Assembly (NCBI GenBank): GCA_049514575.1
Contig: JBEKUX010000006.1
Location: forward strand, 17,849 to 81,848
Length of the DNA stretch: 64,000 bases
Direction of reading: 5' to 3'
Source: BOG-1184 sp049514575
GTDB taxonomy: Bacteria; Fibrobacterota; Chitinivibrionia; Chitinivibrionales; Chitinispirillaceae
Part shown: one piece after another, positions 54,525 to 62,173 of the stretch
Layout: every line of letters starts with the position of its first letter
Numbering within the stretch: position 1 is the first letter of the stretch
The notes under the pieces: model-generated
The model's input: the letters and a program-made list of their open reading frames with translations, nothing else
Databases searched by the model: none
What the model was told of the DNA's origin: nothing
Made by a program: the position numbers and the translations under genes

Positions 54525-54895
54525 AAAAGACCTCTCCAGTTGTTATTGTGAGATAAATAGTGGTTTTGAATTACGTATAGATCATACCTTAAGCCCCGAA
54601 GTATACCTACACAATATTTTACTAACGGTAATATTTATTTTTGGCATGCTCATGGTAAGCATTACGTAGTGGTATGCAACACCGGCCTTTGGCCATGGTT
54701 ATGCCGTTTTTCAATTATAAACAGTGTAAAGTAATCTTCTTCTCAATTCTGTACAGCACCCTCTGACCTCCGAAAGGGGCGCGCGCAGTAGGCATATAAA
54801 AAAACGAGGCCGGAACATTGCACCCCGGCCTCACCCATAAATCACACACATCTGCCATCTTTCGTGGCAATAGTAACAATTATTGGGTAAAACCT
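54525..54895. other. gap between the DUF2934-like and SUMF1 genes
   Basis: 371 bp. It includes the SUMF1 terminator at 54806-54832 and a duplicated CATCTTTCGTGGC segment shared with 54299-54311. The remainder is AT-rich up to about 54720 and shows no gene. Confidence 0.5.
54806..54832 (-). terminator. intrinsic terminator after the SUMF1-domain gene
   Basis: The hairpin GAGGCCG...CGGCCTC with a minus-strand tail GTTTTTTTT, 64 bp beyond the stop codon. Confidence 0.8.
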
Positions 54896-56056
54896 CTACC
54901 GCCGCACACAACGGAACCCATCGCCGTTGCCCCTTCCGACCGGGTTGCTGTAGATCCGGTTAGCGGAACGCAGGAACCAGCCGACGCCGTGGTTGTCCCA
55001 ACTGCCCCCACGCGACACGCGGGAACTACCGGTAGACGGACCCGTCGGGTCAGTCGATGGGCTTACACTGTAATAGTTGCTATTATACCAGTCATTGCAC
55101 CACTCCCACACATTCCCTATCATGTCATACAATCCCCAAGCATTCGGCAATTTTGTCCCCACTCTCGCAGTTGAGTCATTCGAGTTGTGCCACCATATCG
55201 CATTGTTATCTATTGCCGTAGTATCGGCTGTTGTTGTCGGTGGATAATTTTTCCCCCAGTAAAAGTCCGTCGTTGTCCCGGCCCGGCATGCATACTCCCA
55301 TTCCGCTTCCGTGGGCAGACGATACCCATTCTTCGTAAAATCATTTGCAAGCCCACCAAGGTTTAAACAACCGTTTCCCGGCGTACCCGTTATAGACGTA
55401 AACGTATACACCGTATCCCGCAGGTCTCTCTTGCTCCGTGCATTGCAGTACAATACAGCGTCGAACCATGTTACCCATTCCACCGGTCGCAGAGAATCTC
55501 CGATGAACCGAGACGGATTAACGCCCATGAGGGAACGATAATCCGCTTGGGTCACATCAGTCTTGTCCATGTAAAACGTCGAAATCGTCACATTGTGAAC
55601 CGGCTGCTCGTCGCTTGTCCAACCCGAATCGCCCAAATTAGGATTGGGCTGTCCCATCTGAAACGTCCCGCCGGGAATATTTATCATACCCGAAGGCGTA
55701 ACGACCGGATAGACGGTTAACCACACCCCGTTGCTTGTATCACTCCCGTATCTGTTGCTTACGACAACACTGTACATTCCTGCATCAGTAATCTGCACGG
55801 ATGATATGGTATAGCTGCTAGATGTATCTGAGATGTTTGTCCCATACTTCCGCCATTGGTATGTTGGCGCTGGATTGCCCGTATCTGTAACCGTAAACGT
55901 CACACTCTGACCGACAATTACTGTTTGTGACTGGGGCTGCAGCGAAATTACAGGTGCGTCAAAATTACCACTGACCGAATTGGCAGGATTGCTCTTACTG
56001 CATCCTCCGAACAGCAGAATCCCTGGAATCATGCAGACTATCATCAATGTACGCAT
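54896..56056 (-). CDS. lipoprotein with Ig-like and SUMF1 (formylglycine-generating-enzyme-like) domains
   Basis: A 386-residue lipoprotein (lipobox LLFGGCS). Residues 35-115 form an Ig-like domain (VIVGQSVTFTVTDTGNPAP, ITDAGMYSVVVSN). Residues 122-386 are a SUMF1/FGE-sulfatase domain (IPGGTFQMGQ; MDKTDVTQADY; GYRLPTEAEWEYACRAG; GLYDMIGNVWEWCNDW; SRGGSWDNHG). Many such bacterial proteins are C-type-lectin-like binders rather than true sulfatase activators. The C-terminal SRGGSW...GFRCV segment is where diversity-generating retroelements act in other systems; no reverse transcriptase is present here. Confidence 0.9.
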   Translation of the reverse strand: MRTLMIVCMIPGILLFGGCSKSNPANSVSGNFDAPVISLQPQSQTVIVGQSVTFTVTDTGNPAPTYQWRKYGTNISDTSSSYTISSVQITDAGMYSVVVSNRYGSDTSNGVWLTVYPVVTPSGMINIPGGTFQMGQPNPNLGDSGWTSDEQPVHNVTISTFYMDKTDVTQADYRSLMGVNPSRFIGDSLRPVEWVTWFDAVLYCNARSKRDLRDTVYTFTSITGTPGNGCLNLGGLANDFTKNGYRLPTEAEWEYACRAGTTTDFYWGKNYPPTTTADTTAIDNNAIWWHNSNDSTARVGTKLPNAWGLYDMIGNVWEWCNDWYNSNYYSVSPSTDPTGPSTGSSRVSRGGSWDNHGVGWFLRSANRIYSNPVGRGNGDGFRCVRR

Positions 56057-56296
56057 AGTAAAATATCCTTGAAAAAGGTTAACGTTTACTTTATAAATAT
56101 AAGGGTATTCTTACGTTTTCGCAGAAATAAATGGAAATATTTTTAATACAATTTTACGCCCCAGAAATAATGGTAGTAACTTGGGACGAGTTAGATAATT
56201 ACATTTAGCTTGACTTGTCCCCCTCAAAAGTGTCCCATAAACTCTGCTTGTTTCCTTGGTTAAAGCATTATTTTACCCCTAACCAAGGAGCCTCCC

Positions 56297-56758
56297 ATGC
56301 CTCTCGTCTTAGACCTCTCCCAATATCCTTTCCCTTCGTTTCTTGAAGGCCGATGCACGCCTGCGGTCTATTACAAATGGTTGAACAAAAGAGCCGACAG
56401 CGTATTTACAAGAGATAAAAAACGCCGTAAGCCCTTTGCCCTGACAGCCACCAGGGAGGCTTATAAAATGAAAATCCATAAAGCGGTCGTTGACGGCGGG
56501 CTAAACGACCCCTATACCGGCGAACCTCTTGCCTGGGACCTCATCGGCACGTGGGACACGAGCCACAAACAGCCCGATGGGTACGAAAAAAGGTTCACGC
56601 TTCTGCCGACTATTGACCACATCACCCCGGATGTTCTGGATTTCGAAATCTATTCATATCAAATCAACAAAGCCAAGAACGATCTTAATCCGGCTGAATT
56701 CGTGGAACTGTGCAAGAAGGTGGTGCAATTCCGGGAAAATAGCAGGGGTAACTCATGA
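56297..56758 (+). CDS. HNH-nuclease-like protein
   Basis: A 153-residue protein. The C-terminal half (DPYTGEPLAWDLI; LLPTIDHITPDV; YQINKAKNDLNPAEFVELCK) has the spacing of an HNH fold: Asp-His at 107-108, with Asn124 and Asn128 in place of the last two ligands. No helix-turn-helix or transposase part is present. AAGGAG lies 7 bp before the start. It may be a small homing- or defence-type nuclease, or a decayed one. Confidence 0.65.
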   Translation: MPLVLDLSQYPFPSFLEGRCTPAVYYKWLNKRADSVFTRDKKRRKPFALTATREAYKMKIHKAVVDGGLNDPYTGEPLAWDLIGTWDTSHKQPDGYEKRFTLLPTIDHITPDVLDFEIYSYQINKAKNDLNPAEFVELCKKVVQFRENSRGNS

Positions 56759-56786
56759 ATTACCCCAAAAAACGTCCTACGCGCCT

Positions 56787-57074
56787 ATGAACCTGCAAAA
56801 ACGTCTGGCTACAAAACGTGAATGGTACCGAAAGAACCGAAAGCGACGTATTGCACAAATTAAGAAATGGCAGAAAAAGAACAGGGAAAGGTGCCGCCGT
56901 AATAATAAGCTCTGGTATAGAAAAAACCGGAAAAAGAATTATGCCAGATCAAGAAAATGGCGAAGGTTGCACCCTGAACGGTATCTCTTTTTACAGAAGA
57001 AATGGTATAGAAAAAACCGAAAAGAAATATATGCCGGAAGAAAGCAACTGCTAAAGTTATCAAAACGGATGTAA
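56787..57074 (+). CDS. small basic protein with YRKNRK repeats
   Basis: A 95-residue protein, about 45 percent Lys and Arg, with a repeated W/Y-RKNRK unit (EWYRKNRKRR, LWYRKNRKKN, KWYRKNRKEI) about every 25 residues. It is 28 bp behind the HNH-like gene and probably co-expressed. The repeats suggest nucleic-acid binding. No family was recognised and the ribosome site is weak, so the gene is less certain than its neighbours. Confidence 0.5.
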   Translation: MNLQKRLATKREWYRKNRKRRIAQIKKWQKKNRERCRRNNKLWYRKNRKKNYARSRKWRRLHPERYLFLQKKWYRKNRKEIYAGRKQLLKLSKRM

Positions 57075-57084
57075 GTCTGCCCGT

Positions 57085-57357
57085 TCATTTCTTCCCGAAC
57101 CCCATCTTCTTTTTCCCCTTCGGCGAGTATTCGCTTCGGCGTTTTTTGCCTTTTGGCTGCCGTGAAACGGTTTCAAAACCGGCCTGCCGTGCTGCAATAG
57201 AATAATGCTGTGTGTTCTCTTGGCATTGAGGACAGAAGGCGAAAGTCATGGTATCAGATGAATCCTGTTGGTTTATCTGCCCGCATTTCGAGCAGGCGAG
57301 GTCATGAAGAAATCGTATCCGCAGGCGTGGGCATACACGCGGCTTTTTCTTTTTCAT
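57085..57357 (-). CDS. small zinc-ribbon protein
   Basis: A 90-residue protein with two CxxC knuckles (LACSKCGQ and FCPQCQ, 18 residues apart) and very basic tails. It resembles small zinc-ribbon proteins found next to toxin-antitoxin genes and phage remnants. The function is unknown. It lies head-on against the basic repeat protein, with 10 bp between stops. Confidence 0.65.
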   Translation of the reverse strand: MKKKKPRVCPRLRIRFLHDLACSKCGQINQQDSSDTMTFAFCPQCQENTQHYSIAARQAGFETVSRQPKGKKRRSEYSPKGKKKMGFGKK

Positions 57358-57380
57358 GGCGCCGTCTTTCAGGTACGTTT

Positions 57381-57791
57381 TTAAATGAATTTTTCCGCAG
57401 GCACGAGGAATATTTTAGAAAGCTTCTTTGCGACCGCCTTGCTCATTTCCCGGCGTCCGGCCTCATAGTCGCAAACGCGGGCGGCGGATACGCCGATTTT
57501 CTCGCCGATTTCAGTGAGCGTATGACCGCAGGCTTCGCGCAATATTTTTAAATACCTGCCCGGTGTCATTGTCCTGCTCATTCCCTTGTACCAGTCGGTT
57601 TCTATTATGCGGACATACTCCTCGTCCTTTCCGGTGTCCGCAGCGCTTCCCGGAGCAAGATACCGGGAATATTTTGAAGAGACTTCGTTAAGCACCCTGC
57701 GGGGCGTGGTCCGTCTGAAGGTAAAGGTGAAATGTACCGGATGAGAAATCCGGGAGTGCTTAATATGGTGCGTTTTCGCGAGTACCGGCAT
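57381..57791 (-). CDS. XRE-family antitoxin (HigA-like)
   Basis: A 136-residue protein with a C-terminal helix-turn-helix (RYLKILREACGHTLTEIGEK, IGVSAARVCDYEAGRREMSK) and an N-terminal part for toxin binding (DEEYVRIIETDWYKGM). It matches the plan of antitoxins that accompany RelE/HigB-type toxins. Its start overlaps the end of the toxin frame by 32 bp, giving the toxin-first order typical of higBA. Confidence 0.8.
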   Translation of the reverse strand: MPVLAKTHHIKHSRISHPVHFTFTFRRTTPRRVLNEVSSKYSRYLAPGSAADTGKDEEYVRIIETDWYKGMSRTMTPGRYLKILREACGHTLTEIGEKIGVSAARVCDYEAGRREMSKAVAKKLSKIFLVPAEKFI

Positions 57792-58041
57792 AATACACCT
57801 CTATGAAGGTTGCCTTTTTTTCATGCCGCCAGCAGGCGACATAATGATGCGTTAAATGACAATGGTATTCGTTTTCTCCAAGTTTGCCGTAATTTCTAAA
57901 AACATGTCCGCCGCTTGGCCCTGCGTTTTCCAGCACGTCAACGAGAGCATAAAACCGCTCCTGAACGTTTGCCGGGAGTCCGGGCAGCGACTTGTGAACT
58001 GATTTTTTGAATACGACTTTGTATGGCGCCGTTAAATATAC
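57760..58041 (-). CDS. RelE/HigB-like toxin, start codon unclear
   Basis: An open frame of about 90 residues reads YKVVFKKSVHKSLPGLPANV and QERFYALVDVLENAG, and ends FIEVYYAGTRENAPY. This is the pattern of a RelE-fold mRNA interferase. The frame stays open up to a TGA just upstream, but holds no ATG, GTG or TTG. Either a rare codon (ATT at 58054-58056) is used or the 5' end is damaged. The antitoxin overlap supports a real pair. Confidence 0.65.
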   Translation of the reverse strand, partial: VYLTAPYKVVFKKSVHKSLPGLPANVQERFYALVDVLENAGPSGGHVFRNYGKLGENEYHCHLTHHYVACWRHEKKATFIEVYYAGTRENAPY

Positions 58042-58116
58042 TCCATTTTGGGGAATTAGTCAAGTCCAAAGATAAAATAGTCTTCGATGGGCAAAGCCGG
58101 CTGAACATTCCCAACA

Positions 58117-58170
58117 CAAAAAGGCTTACTCTTTTCAGGGTAAGCCTTTTGTTTTATGCCGCCTCGCAGA
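58117..58170. repeat. 54-bp direct repeat, distal copy (att-like)
   Basis: An exact copy of 58267-58320 displaced by 150 bp. It contains the tRNA-Phe terminator hairpin and the last 14 nt of the tRNA (on the minus strand TCTGCGAGGCGGCA), but not the rest of the tRNA. Duplicated tRNA 3' ends are the usual footprint of site-specific integration. Confidence 0.85.
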
Positions 58171-58266
58171 CCACGAGCAAGCGCAGCTTGCGAGTAGCCT
58201 GCCACTGACTGGAAGCCTCCGGAAGGGTTATTACAAGGCTTCGGCAGTTCAATTCTGCGTGCGAAG

Positions 58267-58306
58267 CAAAAAGGCTTACTCTTTTCAGGGTAAGCCTTTT
58301 GTTTTA

Positions 58307-58320
<14 letters not shown>
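58267..58320. repeat. 54-bp direct repeat, tRNA-proximal copy (att-like)
   Basis: The copy that overlaps the intact tRNA-Phe 3' end and its terminator. It is paired with 58117-58170. Confidence 0.85.
58271..58298 (-). terminator. tRNA-Phe terminator
   Basis: The hairpin AAGGCTTACC...AGTAAGCCTT, followed on the minus strand by TTTGC, 9 bp after the tRNA end. Confidence 0.8.
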
Positions 58321-58379
<59 letters not shown>

Positions 58380-58472
58380 ATTATATTCCGGACGGAGGGA
58401 AAAAATACATACTTCAATACAGCTTTTCAAGCTCCTTTGATTTATTTAAAATTTTGTTTCAGTCTCATTTTT

Positions 58473-59897
58473 TCAGGAACCGGATTTCGTGCCATTGACG
58501 GCGACTGAACAGGTCTGGGACCGCAGACCTGTTGCCGAATCCGGATTTGGCTGCCGTTCTATGTCAAGGAGATAATAACCGGGACGCTGCTGAAAACGGA
58601 GGTTGAAAAAAACGAGGCACGATTCTTTGACCCGGTTAAATTTTTCAACCTGTGATGGGTCTATGCCGTTCTTCGACGGCAGGATCACCGTAAGCGGGTT
58701 CACCGGGGTCCCGTTGCGTTTCATGCGATAGTCAAGGTGTGGGCCGGTGGCAAGTCCGGTAGCGCCGACCGTTCCGATCATCTGCCCCTGCGTGACGCTG
58801 GAGCCGCGATGTATACCGGAGGATATGGTTGCCAGGTGTCCATAGCAGGTAGTGAAAGCGCCGCCGTGAGCTATTTCCAAATGGTTGCCGTTAAAGCGGT
58901 CCCAGCCGGCTTCCCGTACAATGCCGTCTGCGGCCGCATACACCGGCGTACCGGCGGGTGCGGCGTAATCGATGCCGAGATGCGGTCTGACAATTCCGAG
59001 GATTGGATGCAGACGATGATAGGTAAAACCCGAGGAAATCCGCAAATACCGCAGCGGCGCTTTAAGGAACTCTTTCTGCACCGATTTCCCGCTCATGTCA
59101 TAATACTGCTGTGTCCCGTTTGCAGCAGGAAATCCTATCGCAATAAAATCCCTGCCGGTACAGGTATATTTTGCAGCCAGGATATCGCCGTAGCCGATAC
59201 ACCGGCCTTCCGCATATTTCCGGCAAAAGAGGATCTGGAACGTGTCGCCTTTTCGGGGATCAAGGAAGAAATTAATATCCCAGGCGAAAATATCCGAAAG
59301 TCTGCAGGCAAGGTTCGGTCCCAGCCCGTAGTTCTGCATTGCATCAAGGAGCGACGTTTCGAGTACGCCGTTTATCAGGTTGCGGGAAATCATCACCGGA
59401 ACCGGCCGGCATTCTGAAGTGATTGTTGAATCGGCGCACCGTGCATTGTACCAGTACTGGAGTCTGCTGAGAAGCGACAGCTTGGTTATGGAACAGGCGG
59501 TATCAAATGCCATTGTCATGGAATCACCGGGATAAAGCTTCGACAGACCTGCTCTGCGCAGGGCACGGAAGAGTTCGGCTGCATGTTCCCGTTTGATTGA
59601 ATACGCTCCCAGAATGGTTGTAAATGTTTCTCCCGGTTTCACTGTGCGGCTGATATACTCCGGACATCGCCGGAGAGCAGGTTGACTATCGCTGCCTGTG
59701 ATTGCGGCTGCTATTGCTTTGGATTCAGTTTGACCGGCCGGGTGATGCGGGGGGAATTTTTTTTTAACCAGGACAAAAACACCGAGTACGAAAAGAACGG
59801 AGAAAAAACAAAACCGGAAGAGGATTTTAATCCTCTTCCGGTTTGTGCTGTCGACGGTTGGGTAAATGACGTCACTCCCGCGGTATGCGTTCTTCAC
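58473..59897 (-). CDS. membrane-anchored M23 metallopeptidase
   Basis: A 474-residue protein. One membrane helix at about 28-45 is followed by a LysM/OapA-like region (ISRTVKPGETFTTILGAYSI). The peptidase M23 domain (280-410) has zinc ligands in RPHLGIDYAAPAG and the HLATISSG and GPHLDYRM motifs. The role is peptidoglycan cross-link cleavage in growth or division. The first 25 codons of the longest frame contain the terminator hairpin of the upstream gene (59811-59844), so the true start may lie inside that region. Confidence 0.88.
   Translation of the reverse strand: MKNAYRGSDVIYPTVDSTNRKRIKILFRFCFFSVLFVLGVFVLVKKKFPPHHPAGQTESKAIAAAITGSDSQPALRRCPEYISRTVKPGETFTTILGAYSIKREHAAELFRALRRAGLSKLYPGDSMTMAFDTACSITKLSLLSRLQYWYNARCADSTITSECRPVPVMISRNLINGVLETSLLDAMQNYGLGPNLACRLSDIFAWDINFFLDPRKGDTFQILFCRKYAEGRCIGYGDILAAKYTCTGRDFIAIGFPAANGTQQYYDMSGKSVQKEFLKAPLRYLRISSGFTYHRLHPILGIVRPHLGIDYAAPAGTPVYAAADGIVREAGWDRFNGNHLEIAHGGAFTTCYGHLATISSGIHRGSSVTQGQMIGTVGATGLATGPHLDYRMKRNGTPVNPLTVILPSKNGIDPSQVEKFNRVKESCLVFFNLRFQQRPGYYLLDIERQPNPDSATGLRSQTCSVAVNGTKSGS
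59811..59844 (-). terminator. intrinsic terminator inside the 5' end of the M23 gene
   Basis: A perfect hairpin, AAACCGGAAGAGGATT and its mirror, with a minus-strand tail GTTTTTTC. It ends transcription from the STAS/PEGA gene (stop at 59904) and overlaps the apparent first codons of the M23 peptidase. Confidence 0.85.
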
Positions 59898-59903
59898 GCA
59901 GCG

Positions 59904-61616
59904 TCAGGGGATCCGGATAAACTTGGTCGGGTTCTTTCCAGGCTGAAACGTCATCTGCTGGCTGATTTCCTTATCACCCTTTACAAAACGCATCGTATGG
60001 ACGCCGGGAGCGACCTTTAATTCCGTATTGGTTTTGCCGATCATTTTTCCGTCCATATAAACATCGGCGAGCGGCGGCAGCGAAGCAATGAATGCCGTCG
60101 CATCACCGCCGCCTGCAGAGGCGTCCGGGGCCGGCGCAGGTGCTGCCGCAGCAACAGGTGCGGGCGCTGCCGCGGGTGCGGGCGCAGGCGCCGGGGCCGG
60201 CGCAGGTGCCGCCACCGGTGCGGGTTTCGCCGTCGGTTCCTCCGGGGGCGTTTCGATTTTCGCCTGAGGCGCCGCTTCCGGTGCCGGAGGAGTTTCTACA
60301 GCCGGTTTCGCTTCACGTGCAGGTTGCTGTTTGGGGCGAGGATGATAAGCAACTTCCGGCGTTTTCTTTTTCGCGGCGGCGACAGGCGCGGTCGGCTGTT
60401 CAGGTTTTTTTACTTCTGCCTGAACAGGTGCAACTGGTGCTGCAACGGCGGCCGGGGCCTGAGCCGCAGGAGTTTGCGGTTGTGCTGCAGCGGGAACAGG
60501 AACGGCAACCGGTGTCTCGGGTTTCTGCTGTTCCGCTGCAGGAGGCGTGGATGCAGGTTTACCCTGGAAATAGTTAATGTAGGCCAGATAACCGCCGGCG
60601 CCCACTGCAATGAGGACCAGAAGAGCGACAAGAATGGGAACGAAAGACCGTTTCCGCGGAGCCTCTTCAGACTCTTCCACTTTCCGCTCCCGTTTTTGCC
60701 TCTCCGGTATCGGAGCTTTTCTTTCGAGAGTGGCTTCGAATTTTTCGAGATCCTCTTCCGGTCGAGCCGCCACCGGCTCGACTTGCGGTTGCGGCTGAAT
60801 GACGGGTTGCGGCCGTAACGGCACCGGGGCCTCGGGAACCGGCGGCATACGCCGTGTTTCTCCTCCGGTGGACAGCGGCGCCAATTTGGGCGGCGGCGGA
60901 GTATAAGCGCGCGCCTGCGGTCTCTGGGCCGCAGGGTCGAATGGACGGGGCGGCGGCGGTGCATAGCGCGGTCCCGGGCCGGCAGACGGCGGTGGTGCAA
61001 ATTGCGGACGTGCAGGGCCGGACGGCATGAAGGCCGGACGCTGTGGTATGCCGGGTTGCATGGTCGGCGGAGGGGGCGGCGGAGGTGCTTGAAATCCGGT
61101 TCCTGCTTCGGCATAATACGGCTGCGGCTGCGAGCGCGGTGCTGCAGGCATACTCGGCGGCATCATGGACGGGGCGGCCGGACCGGACTCAAAAGCGGAT
61201 CCGATTTCGGAACGGAGTTCGTCGAATTCAGATTGCGGCTGCTGCGGAGGAACCGCAGCAGGTTGCTGGCCGGTCATTTCCTCCGACAGTCGTATGATTT
61301 CATTCTCATTGGCAAAGATTTTGAGAATATTGGGTATGCCGCCTTTTTTCAGTATCTCCAGGACCGGGGGTTGAGGTGCGAGAAGCGAAAGCCGGCCGAA
61401 AACATCAAGCATCCTCTTGTTCATGACGATCAAGGCATTGATCGCGTCTGAATAGAGATAGTCAAGTTGCGACAGATCGACGCCGATGTTTCGTCTACCG
61501 GCAGCTATCATCGATTCGATCATCTGTTTGAGAAGATTGGAATCGAAAACCTCGTCTCCCTCGAGGATGGGTTCGACGATTTCAAATGTTCCGATGACCC
61601 GAGTACGGAAGTTGAT
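59904..61616 (-). CDS. STAS-domain, proline-rich membrane protein with PEGA domain; apparent ATC start
   Basis: About 570 residues. N-terminal STAS-like domain (VIGTFEIVEPILEGDEVFDS; GVDLSQLDYLYSDAINALIV), then a long Pro/Ala-rich linker, one membrane helix at about 325-349 (VPILVALLVLIAVGAGGYLA), a second Pro/Ala-rich stretch and a C-terminal PEGA-like domain (LPPLADVYMDGKMIGKTNTE). The first ATG (61523) would cut the STAS fold. The frame continues upstream to NFRTRVIGTFEIV, where the codon 5 nt after GGAGG is ATC (61614-61616). It probably links a cytoplasmic anti-sigma-antagonist-like input to the envelope. Confidence 0.78.
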   Translation of the reverse strand: MNFRTRVIGTFEIVEPILEGDEVFDSNLLKQMIESMIAAGRRNIGVDLSQLDYLYSDAINALIVMNKRMLDVFGRLSLLAPQPPVLEILKKGGIPNILKIFANENEIIRLSEEMTGQQPAAVPPQQPQSEFDELRSEIGSAFESGPAAPSMMPPSMPAAPRSQPQPYYAEAGTGFQAPPPPPPPTMQPGIPQRPAFMPSGPARPQFAPPPSAGPGPRYAPPPPRPFDPAAQRPQARAYTPPPPKLAPLSTGGETRRMPPVPEAPVPLRPQPVIQPQPQVEPVAARPEEDLEKFEATLERKAPIPERQKRERKVEESEEAPRKRSFVPILVALLVLIAVGAGGYLAYINYFQGKPASTPPAAEQQKPETPVAVPVPAAAQPQTPAAQAPAAVAAPVAPVQAEVKKPEQPTAPVAAAKKKTPEVAYHPRPKQQPAREAKPAVETPPAPEAAPQAKIETPPEEPTAKPAPVAAPAPAPAPAPAPAAAPAPVAAAAPAPAPDASAGGGDATAFIASLPPLADVYMDGKMIGKTNTELKVAPGVHTMRFVKGDKEISQQMTFQPGKNPTKFIRIP

Positions 61617-61660
61617 ACTACCCTCCCTTGAAAAGGTGCTTGCCGGTTATCTGCGACCAA

Positions 61661-61734
61661 TACGCCAGGCAGGAATTGAACCTGCGACCTTCGGCTTCGG
61701 AGGCCGACGCTCTATCCAGCTGAGCTACTGGCGC
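61661..61734 (-). tRNA. tRNA-Arg (CCG)
   Basis: 74 nt on the minus strand. The acceptor GCGCCAG pairs with CTGGCGT. The anticodon loop CTCCGAA sits in the stem TCGGC/GCCGA and gives anticodon CCG. The T-loop GTTCAATTC is present. CCA is not encoded. It ends 45 bp before the STAS/PEGA start on the same strand. Confidence 0.95.
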
Positions 61735-62173
61735 CTATGGTATCTTAAAATATAAGGCGGTAAAATGAGCTTTCAAGCCCGGCACCCTATATGCTCAGCC
61801 TTACGCCTGTTGCGTTCATTACATGCTATCTTATATAGTGGCATTATCGGTATGCATAATGCGTTCTTGTTAAGGGAAACCGCGCGCAGAGCGCGCGGAG
61901 CATATCGTTTCCTTGCGGCACTATCGTGCCTTTTTGCTTTCAGGCCTATGGCCTGCAAGCAAAGCCACCGCCTCTGGCGGTGGTCGTTTACTCCGAAACC
62001 CGGATATGCCGCCCCTTTTAATCAAGAAATATTTCAAAAGAATATAATTCCCGCATCCGGTAAAATACGATTTTGAACGTTCACGACTTTCTGCATCTGT
62101 TTATTAGACAAACCGGCTTTTCAAAAAGTTCCATCATGATCCGATAGGTGTCTGATGCGGGTTCATAAATATC
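61735..62173. other. gap between tRNA-Arg and recD2 with short hairpins
   Basis: 439 bp without a convincing gene. It holds short GC-rich hairpins (GCGCGCAGAGCGCGC at 61887-61901, CAGGCCTATGGCCTG at 61941-61955, CACCGCCTCTGGCGGTG at 61968-61984), of the same style as those near 44420 and 51130. recD2 is oriented towards this gap, so they may help termination. Confidence 0.5.

Noticed and set aside
60092..61451. Several long plus-strand frames opposite the STAS/PEGA gene
   Set aside because: They mirror the Pro/Ala-rich low-complexity coding on the other strand and have no ribosome sites or family pattern.
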